Assembly (NCBI GenBank): GCA_024291935.2
Contig: CM044326.1
Span: 35,835,948 to 35,899,947 of the forward strand
From: Okapia johnstoni
Taxonomy: Eukaryota > Chordata > Mammalia > Artiodactyla > Giraffidae
Reading direction: 5' to 3'
Length of the DNA: 64,000 nucleotides
This document shows, piece by piece, positions 49,492-60,549 of this stretch. Made by a program: the position numbers and the translations under genes. The stretch's first letter is position 1. Every line of letters starts with the position of its first letter. A model generated the notes under the pieces. The model was not told the origin of the DNA. It searched no databases and saw only the letters and a program-made list of their open reading frames with translations.

Positions 49492-50775
49492 AGGGTATTT
49501 GCACTCATCTCACATGCTAGTAAAGTAATGCTCAAAATTCTCCAAGCCAGGCTTCAGCAATACGTGAACCATGAACTTCTAGATGTTCAAGCTGGTTTTA
49601 GAAAAGGCAGAGGAGCCAGAGATCAAATTGCCAATATCTGCTGGATCATCGAAAAAGCAAGAGAGTTCCAGAAAAACATCTATTTCTGCTTTATTGACTA
49701 TGCCAAAGCCTTTGACTGTGTGGATCACAATAAACTGTGGAAAATTCTGAACGAGATGAGGCTACCAGACCATCTGACCTGTCTCTTGAGAAATCTGTAT
49801 GCAGGTCAGGAAGCAACAGTTAGAACTGGACATGGACCAACAGACTGGTTCCAAATAGGAAAAGGAGTACGTCAAGGCTGTGTATTGTCACCCTGCTTAT
49901 TTAACTTATATGCAGAGTACATCATGAGAAATGCTGGGCTGGAAGAAACACAAGCTGGAATCAAGATTGCCGGGAGAAATATCAATAACCTCAGATATGC
50001 GGATGACACCACCCTTTTGGCAGAAAGTGAAGAAGAACTAAAGAGCCTCTTGATGAAAGTGAAAGAGGAGAGTGAAAAAGTTGGCTTAAAGCTCAACGTT
50101 CAGAAAACTAAGATCATGGCATCTGGTCCCATCACTTCATGGGAAATACATGGGGAAACAGTGGAAACAGTGTCAGACTTTATTTTTGGGGGCTCCAAAA
50201 TCACTGCTGATGGTGATTGCAGCCATGAAATTAAAAGACGCTTATTCCTTGGAAGGAAGGTTATGGCCAACCTAGATAGCATATTTAAAAGCAGAGACGT
50301 TACTTTGCCAACAAAAGTCCGTCTAGTCAAGGCTATGGTTTTTCCACTGGTCATGTATGGATGTGAGAGTTGGACGGTGAAGAAAGCTGAGCGCCGCAAA
50401 ATTGATGCTTTTGAACTGTGGTGTTGGAGAAGACTCTTGAGAGTCCCTTGGACTACAAGGAGATCCAATCAATCCATCCTAAAAGAGATCAGTCCTGGGT
50501 GTTCATTGGAAGGACTGATGTTGAAGCTGAAACTCCAATACTTTGGCCACCTCATGTGAAGAGTTGACTCATTGGAAAAGACCCTAATGCTTGGTAGGAT
50601 TGGGGGCGGGAGAAGAAGGGGACAACAGAGGATGAGATGGTTGGATGGGATCACTGACTTGATGGACATGGGTTTGGGTGGACTCCGGGAGTTGGTGATG
50701 GACAGAGAGGCCTGGCGTGCTGCGATTCCTGGGGTCGCAAAGAGTCGGACATGACTGAGCGACTGAACTGAACTG
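49492..50775 (+). mobile_element. BovB LINE, reverse-transcriptase to 3' end
   Basis: A 1.28 kb 5'-truncated RTE/BovB copy. From about 49492 an open frame of roughly 350 codons encodes the reverse transcriptase: FIDYAKAFD near 49690-49716, the TGHGPTDWFQIGKGVRQGC block near 49826-49882, and the catalytic YADD at 49996-50007. The endonuclease part is absent, so it is not a complete ORF and has no authentic start. The frame ends at TGA 50557-50559 where the family has CGA; the same frame reopens to a second CGA-to-TGA change at 50752-50754. Both fit CpG decay. The 3' end is the short ctgaactgaact repeat. Imperfect flanking copies aagtgagggtatt (49487-49499) and aagtaagagtatt (50776-50788) suggest the target duplication. 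Not expected to be active. Confidence 0.93.
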
Positions 50776-50789
50776 AAGTAAGAGTATTC

Positions 50790-51469
50790 CAGGCAGAGGG
50801 AGCCGCTGGAGCAAAGGCTTAGCATGGGAGAGTATTCAGGGCCAGCTGTGGGTGGCGGCTAGATGAGAAAGGCAGTCCGGAGAGGCTTGCTAAAGACGGC
50901 CTGGGCTCCCTGCTAGAGAGCCCCAGAGACTCCTTTGGGAGCAGGTGCAGGATGTGAGCTCTGGGCCCTCGGTCCACCCTCAACGTGACCCTGTGCTGGC
51001 CCCTGAGTAAATCTCTCCAAATCTCTCTTTGTGGCAGAGAGATGAACAGAGGGAGGGAGCAGCAAATCCGTGAATGGGGTTTGAAACCTGCAGTCCATGC
51101 AGGGAGGCAAGGAGGGCTGAATGAGCCAGGACCCTAGGCCCAGGGGTGATTAACTCAGCACAGGGATCAGTCTTGGTTCTATCAGTCACGCTTGCTGCCT
51201 TCGCCTCCTCAGGCAGGCCATTCCTGCCTCCGGGGTTGATGGGGCAAACTCAGCTTCTCTGCCAGGGCCAACTGGAGGCTTGACCACCTTCCCTGATTCA
51301 GTCATTGACGGGTTGCTGGATGCGTTTGTCTCCTTCAGGGTCTCAGGTGCCGCCCCCTTTGCCCTTTGCTGAACCGCAGGTGTCCCTGTCTCAGCCCCTA
51401 CAGAGTTGGCCCCAGGAGCAGGGGCCCAAGAAGAAATGCTGATGGGGGTTCACTCTTAAATGGATTCCT
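50790..51469. other. Intergenic stretch without recognised feature
   Basis: Mixed composition, short frames only. Confidence 0.45.
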
Positions 51470-51584
51470 GTGGTGGTGCCGGTGCTAAAGTGTCCCCAAC
51501 TCTTTGCAGCCTCATGGACTGGAGCATGCCAGGGTTCCCTGTCCTTCCCTGTCTCCTGGAGTTTGCTCAAACTCATGGCCATTC
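51470..51584 (-). repeat. BovB 3' fragment
   Basis: ccccaactctttgcagcctcatggactgg to gtttgctcaaactcatggcc, diverged. Confidence 0.75.
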
Positions 51585-52054
51585 TTTTGACATTCTTATA
51601 TTAACTCCTTTTCTGCCGGCCCATGTGTCCTCATCTAGGGGTGGGGAACCAGAGGCCCCTCCCTGGGCCAAGCTCAGGGGTCTCAGCTCTCCAGGTCCCA
51701 GTCAAGCAGATGAGGGGAGGGGCCCCCAAAGCAAATTTCCTCTCTTCCTGCTGTACCCCTCTCCCCCTACCTCTTCCCCCTCCCCCCCTCCCCTCTACCC
51801 CTATCCCCCAGCTATGCACCGGACCAGGGATTCTGCCCTCTGGAGCCTTCTTACCTCTGGCTGCTTGCTTGTGGGAAGGTGGGATGGGGGGGCCTTCGGG
51901 TCACCTATGCCCCCGCAGGGAAGCCCCCGGGTGAGGACCCGGAGAGGAAAGGGCAAAGGTTCAAGGCAGGGGCTGGGCTGGGTTGCCTCCGTGCAGGGGC
52001 AAAAGGCGAGGGTCCAAGATGACTCAGCGAGCGCAGGGGAGGCTGGTAGCCTTT
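51585..52054. other. Intergenic, C-rich tract
   Basis: Contains a long pyrimidine run (about 51740-51810, ctccccctacctcttccccc type). No gene recognised. Confidence 0.5.
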
Positions 52055-52075
52055 CCGACCAGCAGGGGGCGCAGG
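52055..52075 (+). promoter_or_regulatory. Strong CTCF-like motif
   Basis: The core CCAGCAGGGGGCGC (52059-52072) matches the CTCF consensus very closely. It lies in non-repeat sequence as far as I can tell. Occupancy cannot be judged from sequence. Confidence 0.7.
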
Positions 52076-52215
52076 CGGGCCTTGGGGGGTGAGGAAGGGC
52101 GAGCCTCAGCCCTGGCTTTAAAACATTCTGTTAGATGACAACTGAAAAAAATGCAACACCTAAAGGTTGAGGGCTATGTTTTATAGCATGGGAGATAACT
52201 CAGTGCCTCTCAATT

Positions 52216-52290
52216 ATGTTATATAATTATATAAATAAATGTATTATATATAAAGTAAATATAAATAATATGTATAATTATGGATTATAT
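52216..52290. repeat. AT-rich low-complexity tract
   Basis: About 75 bases almost wholly A/T (tatataattatataaataaatg type). Confidence 0.85.
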
Positions 52291-52389
52291 AGCCTCAGAT
52301 AGCCCCGAGGAACTGTTCCAAAGGGGTAAGGGAGAAGCCAGGTTATACAGGAGTTTTTAAAATAAAATGAAAATAAATAAAGATGAAAT

Positions 52390-52424
52390 TTTTTATTTTC
52401 ACATTTTATTTGTGAAAATAAAAA
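52390..52424. repeat. 14-base-arm hairpin
   Basis: TTTTTATTTTCACA (52390-52403) and TGTGAAAATAAAAA (52411-52424) are perfect complements around TTTTATT. No terminator role is expected in this genome. It may be a remnant of a small inverted-repeat element. Confidence 0.8.
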
Positions 52425-52659
52425 TGTAGTCGAACGTCAAAAGATTACTGCTAGTAACAAAAACCAGGCATCTCAAGTTAATGATTTCAGTGCCTTTCTA
52501 TGTATAGGAAGGTGCAGCAGTCTGGGCTCACTGAAATTATTCCTTCGATATGCATCTTGACTATCTCAGGCCATCTTGAATCCCATCTTGAATCCCCTCA
52601 AGGCGCATCATATGGGGCAGCTGCAGGGGCTGCTTAACGGTGGGCAACATCCTTTGGCA

Positions 52660-52830
52660 GGGGCTTCTCAGTTGGCGCTAGTTGTAAACAATCTGCCTGA
52701 CAATGGAGGAGACTTAAGAGACACAGGTTCAATCCCTGGGTCAGGAAGATCCCCTGGAGGAGGAAATGGCCACCCACTCCAGGAGAATCCCATGAATAGA
52801 AAGAGTCAGACATGACTGAGCACTGAGATT
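52660..52830 (+). repeat. Bov-tA SINE, internally deleted
   Basis: ggggcttctcagttggcgctag to gactgagcactgag. It lacks the tattcttgcctgg and gaggagcctggtgggctac segments. Confidence 0.87.
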
Positions 52831-53069
52831 CTTTGTTTACTGAAAAGGCAGGCAACACTTTGTCCATATAGATTATTTTTAATGTATTTTTATTTCAGTT
52901 CTATTGAGATATATCTGACATACAGTATTGTGTAATGATTTGACTTACATCGTGAAATAAACATCCATCCTCTCATAAAGCTACAAAATTAAAGAAAAAG
53001 GAAAAAAATCCTGCCCTTGTGATGAGAACTCTTAGGATTTATTCTTAACAACTTTCATATATAACATCC

Positions 53070-53194
53070 TGTTGTTGAGTCACTAAGCCATGTCCAATTC
53101 TGCAATCCCACGGACTGTAGCCCACCAGGCTCCTCTGTTCATGGGATTTTCCAGGCAAGAATACTGGAGTGGGTAGCCATTTCCTTCTCCAAGG
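53070..53194 (-). repeat. BovA monomer
   Basis: gttgttgagtcactaagccatg to gccatttccttctccaagg. No tRNA head, like the copy at 11437. Confidence 0.85.
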
Positions 53195-53370
53195 CGTATA
53201 GATATTTTCAACTGTTTCACATGATCTGCATTTGCAAAACTCATGGCAGAAGCATTAAAATAACAATTCTGGACCCACAGCCCCTCCTCCCGGAAGTGAT
53301 CCCGGCCCTCCCCTCTTGGAGAACATCCTTCCAGCCCTTCTCCAGAGCATTCGCTTATGCAAGGACACAG

Positions 53371-53416
<46 letters not shown>

Positions 53417-54294
53417 CCAGCAAGATGCCAGGCTCCCAGATGCACTCAGAGACACACATTCACCCAGACATGCAGGGACACCAGACACACGGGCGCTCCT
53501 GCAGCACGTAGAGAAGTTGATCAAAATACTCGCTGGTGTGGGTGTGTTTAGGCAGACACATCTCTAGCGATGAATCTAAATACATTTTATTTTTACAGGT
53601 TTTGCATAAGAAACCTCGCCTCCTTTTCCGGCTCTCTTCCTGCCACACCGACAACAGGCATTTCACGTTTCCAGCCCGTCTTCCACGCTGTGGGTGAGGC
53701 CAGCTGCTAGGTGCAAGGTGGCCCATGTCTAAACTCTTCACAGCTGATGACACATTGCCGGGGCTGTGTGGGTGGTGATGATGGGGTGCCCTGGGTGTGG
53801 GCATGGGGTTCGGATTCAGGAGGATGCCCTGGGAGTGAGGGTAATGTCAGAGGCCAATGGCTGGCCTGTAGCCCTTGACCTTCTTTAGGGACATGTCTGA
53901 GGCCTTGGGGACTCTTTGGATTTGTGTGGGCCACAAATGTTAATTGGCCTCTGAAAAATCCAGCCGCGTTGAGCTGCAGATAGACCCTGGAGAGACCGCT
54001 AAGGAGAGTGCCCTCCCACACTCAGGGTTTTGGGTCTACCTGTACACATGGGGGCCCAGCCACTCTGCCTGCAATTCCACCATTACCCTACTCTGTTGAA
54101 TGCTAGAGAGTTCTCTTCAAAGCCACTCTACACCAATGAGGGTGGTCCTAGCCTCAGCAGAGCCCATGGGGGCCTGACTGGTTGACACTGACTTCTGTAG
54201 TCTGGGTGGGTGTGTTGTCGGCGGAAGCATTGCGACCCCCAGCTCCAGGCCCAGCTTGGAAGGTGTTCCTGTTGGGTGGTGCTGGCAATGGAGG
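53195..54294. other. Intergenic stretch with one microsatellite
   Basis: Apart from the (CA)n at 53372-53414, no repeat or gene is recognised. Confidence 0.5.
53372..53414 (+). repeat. (CA)n microsatellite
   Basis: About 21 uninterrupted CA units. A usable length-polymorphic marker; open frames through it encode only His-Thr repeats. Confidence 0.97.
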
Positions 54295-55125
54295 TGAAAC
54301 CGCACAACTCAGATGGAGTTTGCACCCAGCCAAAACCCAGATAGGGACTTGAGCCCACTGTCCTTTAATTAAAATTGCATACCTGTCTCAGGACTTAATG
54401 AAGCCCAGGTTCTTTATGTTTTGTCGCGGAGGAAAGAATTCAGTGCAAGACAAAGTAATAAGTGGATTTATTTAGAGAGATACACATTCCATAGACAGAA
54501 TGCGATCCATCTCAAAAAGCAAGATGGGCCTTGGGAGAAACACATGCCACAGAGTGTGGGCCATCTCAGAAGGCAAGAGGCCCTGAAAAATGGGGTGGTT
54601 AGTTTTTTATAAGCTGGATAATTAGTGGGAGGCTTCCAAGGTGGCTCGGTGGTAAAGAATCCACCTGTCAGTGCAGGAGAAACGTGTTGGATCCCTGGAA
54701 GATCCTCTGGAGAAGGAAATGGCAACCCACTCCAGTATTCTTGTCTAGGAAATCTCATGGACAGAGGAGCCTTGTGGACTACAGTCCATGGGGTCGCAAG
54801 AGTCAGACATGACTTAGTGACTAACCAACAACAATGATTGGGAGGTTTATTCCAACTATTTTGGAAAAGGGGCGGAGACTTTTAGGAATTGGGCCACTGC
54901 TCACTTTTTGGCCTTTTATGGCCAGCCTCTGGACCGTTGTGGCGCCCCTGGCCATGCCGTGTAGCTTATGAGTCACCATAAGTGTATAACGGGGCTCAAG
55001 GTCCTCTGGAAGTTGAATCTTCCACCATCTTGGACCCAGTTGGTTCTTACCAGTTTATGTCGTGTCTTCAAGGGCTATGTCATTGTTTCAGAGGCTGTGC
55101 CCTGACCCCTTCTCTCCTGTTTTCA
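54295..55125 (+). mobile_element. Solo LTR (third copy), split by a SINE
   Basis: Starts tgaaac at 54295 and ends tttca at 55125. It carries the same ordered blocks as the other copies (cttaatgaagcccaggttc, cagaatgcgatccatctc, accatcttggaccc). The flanks gagg and aagg are near but not identical. Excluding the nested SINE it is about 620 bases. Confidence 0.78.
54631..54834 (+). repeat. Bov-tA SINE nested in the LTR
   Basis: cttccaaggtggctcggtgg to gtgactaaccaacaacaa. Bracketed by related copies attagtgggagg and atgattgggagg, so it inserted after the LTR. Confidence 0.9.
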
Positions 55126-55939
55126 AAGGCATTTAGAGGCCTCAGACCCTGAACAAGATCTGAGCTTCAGAAGGCATCTCTGCAGGCTGCCAGCTCCAAG
55201 AGCAGGTGAGCCCTGAAGAGAAACCTGAGCAGGACCCACAGACAGGTGTGGGTGGAGACGGGAGAGGACGGAGTCTGCAGTGTGTCCGCCCCGGGCTGCC
55301 CCAGCGCCTGGCTGCCAACCTGTCACACCTGGGCCTGGGCTGCGGATCCGGCCCTGGAGACCAAGAACCTTCCAGAGCTTCGATTTGAAGCCTCAGCTCG
55401 TGGAGCGTGCACAAGACATACAGGCGTGGGCCAGAGCTCGTGTCTGCCCCACTGAACCTGTTTCCTCCGCTGTCCCATGGTGGCGAGGTGCGGGGGAAGC
55501 AGTTTATTATCGGCTCCTGGGAGGCGCCGCCGTGGCCGGGGGCAGAGTCTGACTTCTGGTTCCGAGTTTTCTCCGGCCCGAGGGGCTGGCACTGCCTGCC
55601 AGGTCCCAAGCGCCCGTCCATCCCGATAGGGCTCGTCTGTGTGGTTGGAACCCCCCCCCGTCGAATCAGGGCAGACGCCCCCAGTGGGTTTTATTTTCAT
55701 CCTTCAGCCACATGTCTGGAACAACCGAATCAGGGAAGTGTCATAAATTAAATCTCTACAGGAGTCCTTGGAGCCTGGCTCCCCGCCCAGAGTGCTGAGG
55801 GCCCCAGGAGGAGGCTTCTGCCAGTCCCGTAACCAGCCTGGCTCTCCCAGCTGACAGGTGCTGCCCACGGAGGGTCTACGATGTGCCAGGTGAGGTCTTG
55901 GGTGCTTCCCACACAGGCTCCCACCTATAGCCAAGTGGA
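55126..55939. other. Intergenic stretch without recognised feature
   Basis: GC-moderate. Overlapping frames of up to 159 codons on the minus strand without a recognisable domain. Confidence 0.45.
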
Positions 55940-56035
55940 GTAGCTACCCCCACTTTACAGATGGGGAAACCGAGGCTTGGAGGTGAGGCTTGTCCCAGGT
56001 CACCCGGCAGGTGAGAGGCAGAGCTGCCACTCCAG
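55940..56035 (+). repeat. MIR fragment
   Basis: cccactttacagatggggaaaccgaggcttggagg...caggtcacccggcagg is the well-kept MIR core. Confidence 0.78.
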
Positions 56036-56264
56036 CTGGGTCTGTCTGTTTCCAGAGGCTGTGCCACCCCTTGGGCAGAGCGGGAAAGACAAAGGTCCCA
56101 GAGGTCACTGTTGCTGAGTCTTACTGCTTGCTGCAGGACAGGCCAATAAACGGGGAGACGAGCTGTCGGGGCAGAGAATAGCGATTTTTTTGGACAGCCA
56201 GCACACTGAGAAGATGGTGGACTAGTGTCCCAGAGAACCATCTTCCCTGAGCTAGAGTTCAGGC

Positions 56265-56488
56265 TTCTTTTCCTTCTTTTTTGGCTGTGTTGGGTCTTAG
56301 GTGCGGTATACGGGATCCTCGTTACGTCCTGTAGATCTTTCATTGAGGCGCGTGGACTCTCTAGCTCAAGCGTGAGGGCTCAGTTGTTCCACGTCATGTG
56401 CGATCTTAGTTCCCCGACCAGGGATCACACCCACATCCCCTGCATTGCAAGGTGGATTCTTAACCACTGGACCACCAGGAAAGTCCCC
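56265..56488 (-). repeat. CHR-type SINE
   Basis: tccttcttttttggctgtgttgggtc to cttaaccactggaccaccaggaaagtcccc. Confidence 0.87.
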
Positions 56489-56731
56489 TCAGGCTTCTCT
56501 CATACTGAAACGGGAGGGGTAAAGTCCTGGTTTCGGCCAGACGCTGGAGGGGATGTGTTCCTCTCTTCCTTCCCGCAGCCATTCACTGGTAGGCTGGTCA
56601 GGAGGTTTCCTGGGAGCTGAGCAAAAGTATTTTAGCTTAACTCACATTACCTGGGAAGCAGGGTTCCCAGGGATGGGCCGTCGGGTATCATTTAAGCTGA
56701 TAGGCATCATCCCATTTGTGGTTAATTTGTG

Positions 56732-56960
56732 CACGCGTGCGTGCTAAGTCAGTTCAGTCGTGCCCGACTTTTTGTGACCCCATGGACTGTAACCCACCAA
56801 GCTCCTCTGTCCATGGGATTTTCCTGGCAAGAATACTGGGGTGGGTTGCTAATTCCTCCTCCAGGGGATCTTCCTGACCCAGGGGTTGAAAACCGCATTT
56901 CTTACATCTCCTGCCTCGGCAGGCGGGTTCTTGACCTCTAGCGCCACCTGGGAAGCCCCG
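56732..56960 (-). repeat. Bov-tA SINE
   Basis: cgtgcgtgctaagtcagttcag to gcgccacctgggaagcccc. One of the few minus-strand copies upstream of YY1. Confidence 0.9.
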
Positions 56961-57489
56961 GTTAACTTGTAATCGAATACAAGGGTCTTTTCTATTCTAT
57001 CGTGACCAGTGTCGCGGGGAGAGGGTGCAAGAGAGGTGAGCCTCTAGCTCAGGCTCACAGATCCAGGAGCTTCTGGAGGAGCTGATGCTTGGGCTTGGCG
57101 TGAGCGGTTTGGAGAGAGATGGGGAAGGCACATGAGGTGAGAGACGGGGGGACACGGGGTGGCGGGGACATTGTGGGGCAGCTGGAGGAGGGGCTCAGAC
57201 TTAGCTCTGTGGGCAGAGCTGGCCTGGTCTGAGCGCGCTGGGTGAGCCGGGGCTGCCCGGAGGTGGGAGAGGCCCGAGGCGGTGGGCGAGGCAGCCGCTC
57301 CAGGACTTCCTCTGCGCAGCCTCACTGAGCAGTCTGTGGCCAGGCTGACTTGTGTTCATTTACAGGCAGCATCTTTTCTGTCTCTTCTTGGGTGCTTTTG
57401 GCATTTTTCTCTTCGTCGTGAGTGTTCAGAAGTTTCTTGATGGTGATGTCTGGCTTTTCTGCTGTAACTATTTCCTCTTGTGTTCACTT
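56961..57489. other. Intergenic stretch without recognised feature
   Basis: GC-rich around 57.15-57.3 kb but too short and CpG-poor to call an island with confidence. Confidence 0.4.
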
Positions 57490-58030
57490 TTCAATTCAAA
57501 TGTGACGTGTATTACATGCATACATTTTCGGAGTACAGCTCCATGAAGTTTCACATTTGTCTACACCCGTGTAACCACCACCTTGTCCAAATGCTGACCA
57601 CTCTCTTCCGGCCTCCACTGGGCTTCCTGGCACCCCCAAAGGAAGCCGCTATTCGGACCACCAACCCTGTTGATTGGTTTTGCCTACTCTTTTTTTTTTT
57701 TAATTTCTGATTTTATTTATTTACTTTTGGCGGTGGTGGGTCTTTGTTGCGGTGCACAGGCTTTTCTCTAGCTGCGGCGAATGGGGGCTGCTCTTCATTG
57801 TGGTACATGAGCTTCTCATTTTGGGAGCTCCTCTTGTTGGGGAGCACGGGCTCTAGGGCCCTCAGGCTCAATGCTTCTGGCACATGGGGTTAGTTGCCCC
57901 ACAGCTTACGGAATCTTCTCAGATCGCAGGTCAAACCCGTGTCTGCCTCGTTGGCAGGTGGATTCTTAACCACTGGACCGCCAGGGAAGCTCGGTTTTTC
58001 CTATTGAACGTCGTGTCAATGGAAATATAT
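57490..58030 (-). repeat. Old L1 3' fragment split by a SINE
   Basis: Left part cggagtacagctccatgaagtttcac...ggttttgcctactc; right part ggtttttcctattgaacgtcgtgtcaatgg. The two similar edges are the target duplication of the CHR insert. Confidence 0.7.
57690..57992 (-). repeat. Full-length CHR-type SINE nested in L1
   Basis: T12 tail, gggtctttgttgcggtgcacagg, and head ttaaccactggaccgccagggaagctc. About 300 bases. Confidence 0.9.
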
Positions 58031-58224
58031 AGTCTGTATGCTTTTGTGTATTTTCTTCTAAATAAACTTTAAAAACTTTAGAACAATTTTAGACTTACAG
58101 TTACTGAGAGGATAGCCCAGAGAGTTCTCCTGTAGTCACGCTCATAAATATGGTAGGTTCGTTACGATTAGTGATCACACAGCGAAACATTTTTACTAAC
58201 CGGAATGCGTACCTTATGCAGATT

Positions 58225-58392
58225 TCTTTTTTTTTTTTTTAATTTATTTATTTGGCTGCACTGGGTCTTAGTTACGGCAGGTGAACTCTCAGTTGCAGCA
58301 CCTGGGATCTAGTTCCCTGACCAGGGATGGAACCGGGCCCCCTGCATTGGGAGCCTGGAGTCTTAGCCACTGGAGCACCAGGGAATTCCCCC
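58225..58392 (-). repeat. CHR-type SINE
   Basis: T13 tail, aatttatttatttggctgcactggg, and head cttagccactggagcaccagggaattcccc. Confidence 0.9.
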
Positions 58393-58591
58393 GATATCAT
58401 TTTTTCTGCATCCCAGTTCCTTCCAGGACACCACGTTACGTTCAGTTACCATGTCTCTTCAGGCTCCTCTTGGTTGTGACAGTTTCTCAGACTTTCCTTG
58501 TTTTTGATGGTCTCGGCAAATTTTTTTTTTTTATGTGGACCATTTTTAAAGTCTCTATGGAAATTGTTACAGTATTGTTTCAGTTTGATGT

Positions 58592-58703
58592 TTGATTTTT
58601 TGGCTGTGGGGCACGTGAGATCTTACCTCCCCGACCAGGGATCCAACCTGCACCCCTGCGTTGGAGGCGACGTCTTAACTACTGGACCGCCAGGCAAGTC
58701 CCC
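58592..58703 (-). repeat. CHR-type SINE, truncated
   Basis: tttttggctgtggggcacgtgagatc to aactactggaccgccaggcaagtcccc. The 3' half is short. Confidence 0.85.
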
Positions 58704-59189
58704 TTGGCAGTTCTAAGTAAGGTCAGGCATTTTGTATTAATATCATATTTCTCAGTTGGGGTTTATCTGACATTTTTCTCAGGATGAGACTTGAGTTACA
58801 GGTTTGGGAGGAAAAACACAGAGGTGAAGTGTCATTTCCTGACATCAGGGGCACAAACCACCGGCGAGGGGCATCACTGCTGACGTTGACCTTGATCACC
58901 TGGCCGGGTGTGCTTGTCGGGTATCTCCTCCGTGAAGTGACTCTTCCCCCTCCCCTTCCATACTCTTTGGAAGGAAGTCATGCTACAGCCCACACTTGAA
59001 GAGCGTGGGGTTGTCCCTGAGGCTGGGGCATCCTCAAGGAATTCTAAACTCCTTGGAATTCTTCCGCGTGGGAGATTTGTCTCTTCTCCTCCATTTAGTT
59101 ACTTACTTGACCATTTATTCATATCGATCTGGATGCATGGATATTTATTTAATGCTGTGGGCTATAATCCAATGCTGTTTGGTTTTTCT

Positions 59190-60010
59190 TCTTCTGAAAT
59201 ACAGTTGGATTTACAATGTTTGTTAGTTTCTGTTGTATAGCACAGTGAAAAAGAACGTATATATGTTCAAGATTCTCTTCCATAACAGCTTATTACAGGA
59301 TATTGAATATAGTGCCCGGTGCTATACAATAGGACACTGTTCTTTGTTTTACGTATAGTAGTTTGTATCGGCTAATCCCAAACATCTAACTTATCTCTCC
59401 CTCATTCCCTTCCCCCTTTGGTAACCATAAGTTTATTTTCTATGTCTCTGAGTCTGTTTTGTAAGTAAGTCCATTTATATCTTATTTTAGATTCCACATA
59501 TAAGTGGTATCATATGTTACTTGTCTTTCTCTGACTTCACTTAGTGTGATAATCTCTAGGTCCATCCATGTTGCTGCAAATGACACTATTTTGTTCTATT
59601 TTATGACGGAGCAATGTTACATTGCAGATATTAATATATACCCCCTCTTTATCCATTCATCTGTCAACGGACAGTTAGGTTGCTCCCATGTCTTGGCAAT
59701 TGTAAACAGTGCTGCTGTGAACGTTGGGGTGCAATTCGAGTTTTCATCTTTTCTGGATATATGCCCCGGAGTGGGATTGCTGGGTCATATGGTAACCCCG
59801 AGTTTAATTTTTTAAGGAATTTTCATACCGTTCTCCACAGTGGCTGCACCAATTTACATTCCCAGTAACAGTGTAGGAGGGCTCCCTTTTCTCCGCATCC
59901 TCTCCAGCATTTGTTATTTGTGGACTTTCTGATGATGGCCATTCTGAACAGTGTGAAGGGATACCTCATTGTAGTTTTGCTTTGCATTTCTCTAATATTC
60001 AATGCTACTT
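59190..60010 (-). repeat. L1 element, 3' 0.8 kb
   Basis: Comparatively well-kept reverse L1: gttggatttacaatgtttgttag, ggtatcatatgttacttgtc, gtccatccatgttgctgcaaatg, ggatatatgccccggagtggg, ccgttctccacagtggctgcacc, agcatttgttatttgtgg. Frame is broken throughout. Confidence 0.9.
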
Positions 60011-60531
60011 TATTTTATTGCTCAAATTGTTTGCGCTTTGGCCACTGGGAACTCTTGCAGTTGGCTCCTGGGTCTCTGTCATGCCCCATCACTGTGTTGT
60101 GTGTGTGTTGAGCACTTCCTTACTTTCCGTAACTCCAGGGTGCTCCCGGCTCATCTCATATAGTTCTTACCCTAATCTTATCATCTGCCATTTCTCCAAA
60201 GAGCACCGTTCTTTTACTGGAGAAGGATATTAGATATCAAAATCAACTATGATCACAGTTACTGCCGTGTCCTTGTTATACTGGGTGTTCTCAGCTAACA
60301 GAGCAAGGCGACCTATTTGCGTAAGTTTAGACTGATGTCACCAACCAAAATCAGTTACTGCATGGAATGTTTCAGCCTCTTGCCCTTGTTTATCTCAACC
60401 TCCCACTCCAACAGCAAGAAACCTGGCTCTCACCATCGGCCACCTATTTGCCTAATTGTTCAATTCCGGGATACCTCTAGAGTGGTTCTAGAATTGTTAA
60501 CACCTGTCCCTGTGGGAAACGACTTTATTAA
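60011..60531. other. Intergenic stretch without recognised feature
   Basis: No repeat or gene that I recognise between the L1 and the CHR target site. Confidence 0.45.
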
Positions 60532-60549
60532 CTAGACCACAGTTCTTTT

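Larger units (their letters stand above)
58063..59185 (-). repeat. Ancient L1-type element split by two SINEs
   Basis: Collinear blocks (ttttagacttacagttactg; ctcttggttgtgacagtttctcagactttcc; gacgttgaccttgatcacctgg; ttctttggaaggaagtcatg type; gctataatccaatgctg) form one old reverse element. CHR copies interrupt it at 58225 and 58592, and a younger L1 follows at 59190. Confidence 0.65.

Noticed and set aside
53221..53567. Open frames through the (CA)n repeat
   Set aside because: The product is a His-Thr or Cys-Val dipeptide repeat created by the microsatellite.
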